Shown: positions 28,692-35,837 of the stretch, piece by piece
Numbering within the stretch: the stretch's first letter is position 1
Layout: each line of letters opens with the position of its first letter
DNA from: Stenotrophomonas maltophilia
Lineage (GTDB): Bacteria > Pseudomonadota > Gammaproteobacteria > Xanthomonadales > Xanthomonadaceae
DNA length: 64,000 bases
Direction of reading: 5' to 3'
Assembly (NCBI RefSeq): GCF_003205835.1
Contig: NZ_CP029773.1
Location: 4,000,501 to 4,064,500, forward strand
The notes under the pieces: model-generated
What the model was told of the DNA's origin: nothing
Seen by the model: only the letters and a program-made list of their open reading frames with translations
Databases searched by the model: none
Position numbers and translations under genes: made by a program

Positions 28692-30079
28692 GAACTGCTC
28701 CGGGGCAGGCGGATGGTAGCGATCAAACCACCCTGCGGACGGTTGCTGAGATCGATGCGGCCGCCATGGCTGTCGACCACGCGCTTGACGATGGCAAGGC
28801 CAAGCCCGGCGCCGCCGGACGGCGCGCCCTCGCCACGGGCGAAGCGCTCGAACACGCGTTCGGCATCGCCAGGCGCGATGCCCGCACCGTGATCGGCGAT
28901 GGTCAGCACCGCCTGCCCACCTTCCACGGTCAAGGCAATCTGCAACGGGCCATCACCACCGTACTTCAACGCGTTGTCGACCAGGTTCTTGATCGCCTCG
29001 CGCAGCAGCAGCGCATCGCCATGCACCTGTACCGGCTCGGCGGTCATCGCCAGCTGCACGCGCGGCGCAGGGCCGGCCTGCGGCAGCGCTTCATGCAGGG
29101 CCTGGTGCACGGTCTCGGCCAGATCCACTGCAGCAAAGCGCTGCAGGTGCGAACGATGGATCACGCTGGCATCGCTGAGCAGCTGGTTGAGCAGGCGGCT
29201 CATGTGGGTGGCGTTGCGCTCGATCGCCTGCAGGCTGCGCCGCATGTCCTCCGGATCGTCATCGTCCAGCGCCAGCTGCGCCTGCGCACGCAATGCCGCC
29301 AGCGGCGTGCGCATCTGGTGCGCGGCCTCGGCCATGAACGCGCGCAGCGTCTCGTTGCTGCTGGACAGGCGATCCATGAAGCGGTTCAACGCTGCCACCA
29401 TCTGGTCCATCTCGCGCGGCACGCGGGCATCGAGCGGCTTCAGGTCGGACGGTTCCCGTCGCGACAGCTCGCGCTCCACCCGCACCAGCGGACGGAATGC
29501 GCGATGCACGCCGAAGGCCACCAGCGCCAGCAGCAGGCCGGACAACACGCCGATCGCCAACAGCGCGCGATTGACCATGTCCTGCGCGACGGCTTCCCGT
29601 GCACGCCGGGTCTGGCCCACCTGGACCTGCACCTCGCCCTGCGCCGACGCGGCGGCAAAACTGCGGCCGACCACCACGAAGCGCACGGTCTCGTCGCTGT
29701 AGGGGGCATCGAACAGCTGCGGTTGCGTACCGGGCCGTCGCGGCGGCGCGGGCAGATCGCCGTAGCCGGTAATCAGGTTGCCGCGGCTGTCGGCCACCCG
29801 ATAGAACACGCGGTCTTCCGGCGCCATCGCCAGCAGGTCCAGCGCTGCATAAGGCAGATCCACCTGCCACTGGCCATCAACCAGCGCCACCGAATCGGCG
29901 ATGGACAGCGCCGAAGAGACCAGCAAGTGATCGTAGGAACGGTTGGCGGCGCGCTGGCCGTAGTCACGTGCAGCAAACAGCAGGGCCACTGCGAACACCG
30001 CCAGCAGTGCCCCGAGATAGAGCAACAGCGTGCGCCGCAGCGAGCCCGGTGCGGCGTTCGCAGCGCGGGCGTCAGCCAT
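28688..30079 (-). CDS. tctE: TctE-type sensor histidine kinase
   Basis: A 463-residue inner-membrane kinase. TM1 is at about residues 16-36, a periplasmic 2CSK_N-type domain at about 37-165, and TM2 at about 172-192, followed by a HAMP-like linker. HisKA has His254 (FMAEAAHQMRTPLAAL). The ATP-binding boxes are NLVDNALKYG, ADHGAGI and GAGLGLAIVKRVV. The 2CSK_N plus HQMRTPL pattern is that of the TctE family, which senses tricarboxylates. I chose the ATG at 30079, whose ATGGCTGA overlaps the regulator stop. An ATG at 30085 and a GTG at 30100 are also possible. Confidence 0.88.
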   Translation of the reverse strand: MADARAANAAPGSLRRTLLLYLGALLAVFAVALLFAARDYGQRAANRSYDHLLVSSALSIADSVALVDGQWQVDLPYAALDLLAMAPEDRVFYRVADSRGNLITGYGDLPAPPRRPGTQPQLFDAPYSDETVRFVVVGRSFAAASAQGEVQVQVGQTRRAREAVAQDMVNRALLAIGVLSGLLLALVAFGVHRAFRPLVRVERELSRREPSDLKPLDARVPREMDQMVAALNRFMDRLSSSNETLRAFMAEAAHQMRTPLAALRAQAQLALDDDDPEDMRRSLQAIERNATHMSRLLNQLLSDASVIHRSHLQRFAAVDLAETVHQALHEALPQAGPAPRVQLAMTAEPVQVHGDALLLREAIKNLVDNALKYGGDGPLQIALTVEGGQAVLTIADHGAGIAPGDAERVFERFARGEGAPSGGAGLGLAIVKRVVDSHGGRIDLSNRPQGGLIATIRLPRSSS

Positions 30080-30767
30080 CGGCATCGGTGTTGCCGTCAC
30101 TGGCTTCCAGCAGGTAGCCGACGCCGCGCACCGTGGTGATGCGCAGCGGCGCGGCGGCCAGCTTCTTTCTCAGACGCCCCACATACAGTTCGATGGCATT
30201 CGGACCGGCCTCATCATCGAAGCCGAACAGCCCGTTGCCGATCTCATCCTTGCCGACCACCTGGCCGAGACGACCGACCAGGATCTCCAGCAGCCGGTAC
30301 TCGCGGTTCGGCAGTTCGATCGGTTCGCCGTCGAGGCTGACCCGGTGCGCGGCATTGTCGAACTGGAAGCCGCCGATCTGCACCACTTCGCTGGCCTGGC
30401 CGCGCGCGCGTCGCAGCAGCACGCGGCAGCGCGCTTCGAACTCGCGGAAATCGAACGGCTTGCCCAGGTAGTCGTCGGCACCCACGTCCAGCGCCTGCAC
30501 GCGATCTTCGATGCCATCACGCGCGGTCAGCATCAGCACCGGTGTGCTGTCACCGCGCTCGCGCATGCCGGCCAGCACGCGCAGGCCATCAAGCTTGGGC
30601 AACCCGATATCCAGCACCACCAGGTCGAAGCTCTGGTAGCGCAGCACGCTGGCGGCGGCCAGGCCATCGGCCTGCCAGTCCACGGCGTGGCCGCTGCGAC
30701 GCATGCGACGGATGATCGCATCGGCCAGATCCGGGTTGTCTTCGACCAGCAGCAGGCGCATGGGCAC
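30072..30767 (-). CDS. tctD: TctD-type OmpR-family response regulator
   Basis: A 231-residue regulator. The receiver has Asp10, phospho-acceptor Asp53 (VVLDIGLPKLDG) and Lys103 (GKPFDF). The winged-helix DNA-binding domain spans about residues 125-222 (ELPNREYRLLEILVGR, then NAIELYVGRLRKKL, and TVRGVGYLLE). It is first in the operon with the kinase and binding protein and divergent from the porin-CitMHS transcript that starts 200 bp away. It is the probable activator of that transcript in response to citrate-like acids. Confidence 0.9.
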   Translation of the reverse strand: MPMRLLLVEDNPDLADAIIRRMRRSGHAVDWQADGLAAASVLRYQSFDLVVLDIGLPKLDGLRVLAGMRERGDSTPVLMLTARDGIEDRVQALDVGADDYLGKPFDFREFEARCRVLLRRARGQASEVVQIGGFQFDNAAHRVSLDGEPIELPNREYRLLEILVGRLGQVVGKDEIGNGLFGFDDEAGPNAIELYVGRLRKKLAAAPLRITTVRGVGYLLEASDGNTDADG

Positions 30768-30967
30768 ACGGGTGGGAGGGGAAACGAATGCTACCGCATG
30801 CCGCCGCCGCGCTTGCCGGGCGTGGCCCAGTGAGCGCAGCGGCCGGTTTTACGCTGCACCGCACAAACCGTTGACAGGACGATGACAGCTTGCCCGACCC
30901 AGACTGCGGCCGCGCACCGTCCGGTGCCCACGATTGCCGCGCGCCTGGCGCGCACCTGGGAGGGTTT

Positions 30968-32143
30968 GTGGAATTCACGTTTGCCTGGCGGCGTCCTGCC
31001 GCCATGATGGCTCTGGCTGCCCTGTCGGCGCCGGCCTTCGCCGCCGAAGACGACCGCCCGGTCACCGCCACCCTCGGTGGCCGCCTGCACCTGGACTTCG
31101 CCACCTTCGACAACGACAACCGCGGTACGCCGAACAAGGACGACACCGAGATCCGTCGCGCCTGGCTGGACGTGTCCGGCAAGTTCTTCGTGGTCGACTA
31201 CAAGCTGGAAGCTGACTTCTCCGGCGACCGCGTCGAGGCCAAGGACGTGTACCTGGCACGCAGCTTCGGCAAGGCCGGCAAGCTGACCGTGGGCCAGTTC
31301 AAGCAGTACTTCTCGCTGGATGACCGCACCAGCTCCAACTACGGCAGCTTCCTGGAGCGCGGCAACGCCGGCACCACGCTGGCGCCGCTGTACCGCCTGG
31401 GTGCGTCGTGGCAGGCCAACCCCGGTGACTTCACCTGGGCGGCCAGCATCTACAGCCTGGAAAGCATCGACGCCTGGCAGGTGAAGGGCCGCGCCGCGGG
31501 TGGCCGCGTCACCTGGGCACCTTCGCCCAGCGAGGGCGACGTGATGCACCTGGGCCTGTCGCTGGCCCGCGAGGCCTACGACAACCCCGGCGCCAACGGC
31601 ACCCCGGGCCTGAGCATCCGCCCTCGCCCGGCCGGCCATCTGTCCGATGAAAGCCGCCTGACCCTGGTCAACTTCTCCGCCGGCCGCGATACCGACGTCA
31701 ACAAGTGGTCGCTGGAATACGCGCAGGTGCGCGGCCCGCTGTCGTGGCAGGGCGAATTCAGTGGCGCCACCTTCGACGACGGCGCGCAGCGCGGTGACGT
31801 GATGGCCGCCTACGGCATGCTCAGCTGGTTCGTCACCGGCGAAAGCCGCGCCTACGACCGCAAGACCGGCCGCTTCGCGCGGGTGAAGGATATCCGCCAC
31901 AAGGCCGGTGCCTTCGAAGTGGCGCTGCGCTACGACCAGATGTGGGGCGCACAGCACCTCGACGGTGCACCCGACCTGCGCCGCGGCAGCACCGAAGCGT
32001 GGACGCTGGGTGGCAACTGGTACCTGCGCGACAACCTGCGCTTCATGCTCAACGTGATCGAAAGCCGCAACCGCGACCGCCTGGCCGGGGTCACGGTGGA
32101 CCGCACGCGCGCGGTCACCGGCCGCCTGCAGTACGACTTCTAA
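30968..32143 (+). CDS. OprP/OprO-type porin of the citrate locus
   Basis: A 391-residue outer-membrane porin. I chose GTG 30968, giving a signal peptide with an Arg-Arg pair, hydrophobic core and cleavage after AFA. The next in-frame ATG (31004) would leave too short a leader. The spacing from GGGAGGG to the GTG is tight, so the start is uncertain. The barrel has FLERGNAGTTLAPLYRLGAS, WFVTGESRAYDRKTGRF and a terminal Phe. It is clearly paralogous to the porin at 22568. It lies 72 bp upstream of the CitMHS transporter, suggesting entry of citrate or its metal complex. Confidence 0.85.
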   Translation: MEFTFAWRRPAAMMALAALSAPAFAAEDDRPVTATLGGRLHLDFATFDNDNRGTPNKDDTEIRRAWLDVSGKFFVVDYKLEADFSGDRVEAKDVYLARSFGKAGKLTVGQFKQYFSLDDRTSSNYGSFLERGNAGTTLAPLYRLGASWQANPGDFTWAASIYSLESIDAWQVKGRAAGGRVTWAPSPSEGDVMHLGLSLAREAYDNPGANGTPGLSIRPRPAGHLSDESRLTLVNFSAGRDTDVNKWSLEYAQVRGPLSWQGEFSGATFDDGAQRGDVMAAYGMLSWFVTGESRAYDRKTGRFARVKDIRHKAGAFEVALRYDQMWGAQHLDGAPDLRRGSTEAWTLGGNWYLRDNLRFMLNVIESRNRDRLAGVTVDRTRAVTGRLQYDF

Positions 32144-32152
32144 GCCCGGCAT

Positions 32153-32176
32153 CCCGGGCACGCCGCCCGGGCCTTT
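32153..32176 (+). terminator. Hairpin with T-run between porin and transporter
   Basis: CCCGGGC (32153-32159) and GCCCGGG (32165-32171) form a 7-bp stem followed by CCTTTT. It may terminate part of the transcripts after the abundant porin and let a fraction continue into the transporter gene. Confidence 0.6.
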
Positions 32177-32215
32177 TCCACTCCCCCACGTCCTGTTTTC
32201 GCAAGGAGTCCGCAG

Positions 32216-33547
32216 ATGATGCTGAGCATCCTCGGCTTTGGCATGGTCATTACGTTCATGTACTTGATCATGAGCAAACGCCTGTCGCCGCTCGTCGCCC
32301 TGATCACCATCCCCATCCTGTTCGCGCTGATCGGCGGCTTCGGCGCCGGCATCGACGAGATGATGCTGGAGGGCATCAAGAAGATCGCGCCGACCGGCGT
32401 GATGCTGATGTTCGCCATCCTCTACTTCGGCGTGATGATCGACGCCGGCCTGTTCGATCCGCTGGTGCGGGTGATCCTGCGCTTCGTCAAGGGCGATCCG
32501 ATGAAGATCGTGCTCGGCACCGCGGTGCTGGCGATGCTGATCTCGCTCGACGGTGACGGCTCGACCACCTACATGATCACCGTCTCGGCGATGCTGCCGC
32601 TGTACCAGCGGCTGGGCATGAACGCGCTGAACATGACCTGCGTGACCATCCTCGCCGGCGGCGTGATGAACCTGACCCCGTGGGGTGGCCCGACCGCCCG
32701 CGCGGCCACCGCGCTGCACGTTGACCCGGCCGATGTGTTCGTGCCGCTGATCCCGTCGATGGTGATCGCCTGTGCCGGCGTGCTGCTGCTGGCCTGGTAC
32801 CTGGGCCTGAAGGAACGCCGTCGCCTGGGCGTGGTGACCCTGCCCAAGGGCGGCAGCTGGATGGACAGCAGCGTGTCCGACGACAGCAATCCGCTGCCGA
32901 CGGTGGAAGACGCCGAGGACATCAAGCGTCCGAAGCTGCTGTGGGTCAACCTGGCCCTGACCGTGGCGCTGATGACCGCGCTGATCATCGGCGTGCTGCC
33001 GATGCCGGTGCTGTTCATGGTCGGCTTCGCCATCGCCCTGGTGATCAACTATCCGAACCTGGCCGAGCAGCGCCGCCGCGTGGTCAACCACGCCGGCAAC
33101 GTGCTGTCGGTGGTGTCGCTGATCTTCGCCGCTGGCATCTTCACCGGCATCCTCAACAACACCGGCATGGTCGAAGCGATGTCGCACAGCTTCCTGGCGG
33201 TGATTCCGGAATCGTGGGGCCCGTACCTGGCGGTGATCACGGCGGTGGCGTCGATGCCGTTCACCTTCTTCATGTCCAACGACGCGTTCTACTTCGGCGT
33301 GCTGCCGATCCTGTCCGAGGCCGCCGGCAACTACGGCATCACCCCGGTGGAAATGGCGCGTGCCTCGCTGGCCGGCCAACCGGTGCACCTGCTCAGCCCG
33401 CTGGTGCCGTCCACCTACCTGCTGGTGGGCCTGGCCAAGGTCGAGTTCGCCGACCACCAGAAGTTCACCCTGAAGTGGGCCATCGCCATCTCGATGCTGC
33501 TGATGGTCGGCAGCCTGCTGTTCGGCCTGTACCCGCTCGCGGCCTGA
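32216..33547 (+). CDS. CitMHS-family citrate/divalent metal:proton symporter
   Basis: A 443-residue inner-membrane carrier with about 11-12 spans. It begins LSILGFGMVITFMYLIM and contains SLDGDGSTTYMITVSAMLPL and MNLTPWGGPTARAATAL. Both are signature stretches of the CitMHS family, whose members import citrate complexed with Mg2+ or Ca2+. AAGGAG sits 7 bases before ATG 32216. It lies downstream of the porin and 25 bp upstream of a PhaB-like reductase in the same direction, opposite a TctDE-type sensor operon. Xanthomonas carries a similar tctDE-porin-citrate transporter arrangement (recollection, not checked). Confidence 0.9.
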   Translation: MMLSILGFGMVITFMYLIMSKRLSPLVALITIPILFALIGGFGAGIDEMMLEGIKKIAPTGVMLMFAILYFGVMIDAGLFDPLVRVILRFVKGDPMKIVLGTAVLAMLISLDGDGSTTYMITVSAMLPLYQRLGMNALNMTCVTILAGGVMNLTPWGGPTARAATALHVDPADVFVPLIPSMVIACAGVLLLAWYLGLKERRRLGVVTLPKGGSWMDSSVSDDSNPLPTVEDAEDIKRPKLLWVNLALTVALMTALIIGVLPMPVLFMVGFAIALVINYPNLAEQRRRVVNHAGNVLSVVSLIFAAGIFTGILNNTGMVEAMSHSFLAVIPESWGPYLAVITAVASMPFTFFMSNDAFYFGVLPILSEAAGNYGITPVEMARASLAGQPVHLLSPLVPSTYLLVGLAKVEFADHQKFTLKWAIAISMLLMVGSLLFGLYPLAA

Positions 33548-33572
33548 TCCCTTACCAAAGGAGCCTTCTGCA

Positions 33573-34313
33573 ATGACGCTTCGAATCGCTTACGTCACCA
33601 GCGGCATGGGCAGTGTCGGTACTGCCATCTGCCAGAGCCTGGCCCGCAGCGGCCACACCGTGGTTGCCGGCTGCGCGCCGAACTCGCCGCGCAAGGCCAA
33701 CTGGCTGCGCGAGCAGCGCGAACAGGGCTTTGACTTCATCGCCTCCGAAGGCAACGCGACCGACTGGGCCTCGACCAGCGCGGCGTTCGCCAAGGTCCGC
33801 GCCGAAGTCGGCGAGGTGGATGTACTGGTCAACAATTCCGGCGGCAGCCGCGACCTGCTGTTCCGGCAGATGACGGTGGAAGACTGGAACGCGGTGATCG
33901 CCTCCAACCTCAATGCGCTGTTCAACCTGACCAAGCAGGTGGTCGATGGGATGGCCACGCGTGGCTGGGGCCGCATCATCAACATCGGCTCGGTCAGCGC
34001 CCACAAGGGCCAGATCGGCCAGGTGAACTACGCCACCGCCAAGGCCGCGATGCATGGTTTCAGCCGTGCGCTGGCCGCGGAAGTAGCCTCGCGCGGGGTG
34101 ACCGTCAACACGCTGTCGCCGGGCTACATCGCCAGCCAGGCAATCAGCAGCTTCCCGCCGGATGTACTGGACCGGCTCGCCGCCTCGGTACCGGTGCGCC
34201 GCCTGGGTCGCCCCGAGGAAGTAGCCGGCCTGTGCGCCTGGCTGGCCTCGGACGAAGCCTCGTACGTGACCGGCGCCGACTATCCGGTCAACGGTGGCCT
34301 GTACATGGGTTGA
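33573..34313 (+). CDS. PhaB-like acetoacetyl-CoA reductase (SDR)
   Basis: A 246-residue short-chain dehydrogenase closely matching PHB-pathway acetoacetyl-CoA reductases throughout (VVAGCAPNSPRKANW, GFDFIASEGN, VDGMATRGWGRIINI, GADYPVNGGLYMG). The catalytic triad Ser140-Tyr153-Lys157 is at the same positions as in Ralstonia PhaB. Two usual motifs are altered: the cofactor loop TGGMGGIG reads TSGMGSVG, and NNAG reads NNSG. No phaA or phaC is nearby. It starts 25 bp after the citrate transporter with an AAGGAG site, so it is probably cotranscribed. The physiological substrate may be a different 3-oxoacyl-CoA. Confidence 0.85.
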   Translation: MTLRIAYVTSGMGSVGTAICQSLARSGHTVVAGCAPNSPRKANWLREQREQGFDFIASEGNATDWASTSAAFAKVRAEVGEVDVLVNNSGGSRDLLFRQMTVEDWNAVIASNLNALFNLTKQVVDGMATRGWGRIINIGSVSAHKGQIGQVNYATAKAAMHGFSRALAAEVASRGVTVNTLSPGYIASQAISSFPPDVLDRLAASVPVRRLGRPEEVAGLCAWLASDEASYVTGADYPVNGGLYMG

Positions 34314-34359
34314 GCCCTCCTCCACGCAGTGCGTGGACCGCCTCCCCCACGGAGTGCGC

Positions 34360-34404
34360 GGGGCCGGTGAACCTTCGTTCGCGAGGGGGATCCGGCCCCT
34401 TTTT
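34360..34404 (+). terminator. Terminator after the PhaB-like gene
   Basis: GGGGCCGG (34360-34367) pairs with CCGGCCCC (34392-34399), followed by TTTTT. A smaller imperfect repeat (CCACGCAGTGCGTGG) precedes it at about 34322. Confidence 0.8.
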
Positions 34405-34520
34405 GTTTCTGCATTTCTGAGACGCACTTCCCGATACATCGGCAGAACCGGTGCTATACCTGCCAGCGCTCGCTGAGCCCGATGGATGAACGGCTGGAAT
34501 CGCGGATCAAGGAGGTTGGC

Positions 34521-35141
34521 ATGCGTGCATTGCTGATTGCGCTTCTCGTGGTCGCCACTACGCTGCTGGCGACACCGGCCCGCGCGGAGCCCCCGCCCAT
34601 GCGGGTGATCACGGGTCTGGGCTGCCCCGACTGGCTGATCCCAGGCGCGCCCACGCTCGACGCGCAGATCACCGGCCATCCGGAGTGGACCTTCGCCTGG
34701 GCTCCCGCGTCCTATACCAATCGCAATCCCATCCGGATCTACATCCAGTCCTTCGACTGCGATTCCTCCGACATTGCAGGCTATTACTTCCGGATCGCAG
34801 CCATTGCCCATGAAGTGGGACACGCACTGTACTTCGAAGGTATCGCCTTGAGCACCCGAGGTGCGTTCATCCAGCACTTCTGCACCATGGAGGGGAAAGC
34901 GGTACTCAACAACCTCACCGCGCGCAGTGAGCTTCTGGTGACCAGCCTGGGGTACTACGACATCGGCGTAGCTGCATCCAACGGTCCTGGCCTCATCGCA
35001 CAGGCCGATGCCGGCGGTGAAGACCTGGACCGGCGGGTAGGTAAGCTGTTCTGCGACAACAACGTAACTTCAACCACCGGCGAGAACTACAACGACTTCT
35101 ACGGAAGAATCTACGATGAAGCGATCGCAGCCCGTCCCTGA
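34521..35141 (+). CDS. Secreted HExxH (zincin-like) protein of unknown function
   Basis: A 206-residue exported protein. AAGGAGG 5 bases before ATG 34521 fixes the start, and the signal peptide ends ARA|EP at about residue 22. The centre carries IAAIAHEVGHALYFEG, a perfect HExxH zinc motif (His97, Glu98, His101). Glu124 in FCTMEGKAVLNN, 23 residues on, is a candidate third ligand of the gluzincin type. Four Cys could form disulfides in the periplasm. I do not recognise a named family. Codon use is visibly less GC-biased than in neighbours. It overlaps the next secreted protein gene by 26 bp, suggesting an obligate pair. Confidence 0.7.
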   Translation: MRALLIALLVVATTLLATPARAEPPPMRVITGLGCPDWLIPGAPTLDAQITGHPEWTFAWAPASYTNRNPIRIYIQSFDCDSSDIAGYYFRIAAIAHEVGHALYFEGIALSTRGAFIQHFCTMEGKAVLNNLTARSELLVTSLGYYDIGVAASNGPGLIAQADAGGEDLDRRVGKLFCDNNVTSTTGENYNDFYGRIYDEAIAARP

Positions 35142-35658
35142 ACTTCTTCTGCTCCTGAGCCTGTTGGTTGCCGGTTCTGCAGCTGCAGCCACGTCCGCTG
35201 CCACTGCGGAAGAGGCGGACGCAACCTGGCGGCTCGTGGAGCGCTGGTCCTTGCAACTGGCACGCTCTGACCTTGTCGCGCAGCTGTCACCCCTGGCTCC
35301 GGCCGGCTCGCGTTCGGAAGCAAGAAGGGGCCGGGGCGACAGCGCCACCATCGATCTGGCGCCATTCGTGGTCGCTGGGAGGATCAAGGGGCCTTCTGGC
35401 CAGATCTACACCGATGCGTCGGGGCGAATCATCAAAGGCATTACGCTGTCGCTGGGCGGCGCCTGCATCTCGCGAAAGCAGATGGGTCGTCGCTACCCCG
35501 ACTTCAACGTCCTTTCCGTCCCGTCAGGGCATAGCCTCGACGAGTCCACGGTGTTCGGTACGGTAGTGAACGGCATCCAGATCGGGTTCTCATTCTCCGA
35601 ACATGACCGTGACTGCATGGACCAGCTCAAATTGAGCTGGCCAGGGGAGCGCTTCTGA
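35116..35658 (+). CDS. Secreted partner protein of unknown function
   Basis: A 180-residue protein with a signal peptide (hydrophobic LLLLLSLLVAGSAAA, cleavage near residue 24). The start overlaps the end of the HExxH protein gene by 26 bp. The mature part contains two Cys (GACISRKQ and DRDCMDQL) and IYTDASGRIIKGITLSLGG, with no family I recognise. The two genes form an isolated bicistron before a TonB receptor. It could be an inhibitor or immunity protein, a chaperone or a substrate of the first protein; none of these is shown by sequence. Confidence 0.65.
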   Translation: MKRSQPVPELLLLLSLLVAGSAAAATSAATAEEADATWRLVERWSLQLARSDLVAQLSPLAPAGSRSEARRGRGDSATIDLAPFVVAGRIKGPSGQIYTDASGRIIKGITLSLGGACISRKQMGRRYPDFNVLSVPSGHSLDESTVFGTVVNGIQIGFSFSEHDRDCMDQLKLSWPGERF

Positions 35659-35747
35659 TTCCCACCGACATACCACCATGACGAACAGGTTGCAGGACGC
35701 ACACCACTGCCCTGCATCGTTCGTTGGTTTTTCGTAAAGAAGGTTTC

Positions 35748-35837
35748 ATGTTCCGTTCGCATAGTGGCCATGCACCGCGCACGCGTGCCGGTGACCACCC
35801 CCAATGCAACGGACCACCATGCAGACCCGACACCTGA
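35748..35837 (+). CDS. Possible 29-codon leader ORF before the TonB receptor
   Basis: AAAGAAGG lies 4 bases before ATG 35748. The frame encodes 29 residues rich in His, Pro, Arg and Cys and ends at TGA 35835-35837, past the receptor start at 35819 in another frame. It could be a translational leader coupled to the receptor, or chance. Confidence 0.2.
   Translation: MFRSHSGHAPRTRAGDHPQCNGPPCRPDT

Noticed and set aside
30791-33457. 888-codon frame opposite the porin and CitMHS genes
   Set aside because: Low-complexity His/Gln/Arg composition and complete antisense overlap with two recognised genes.
34482-34520. N-terminal extension of the HExxH protein
   Set aside because: AAGGAGG lies directly before ATG 34521, and the extension would bury the signal peptide.
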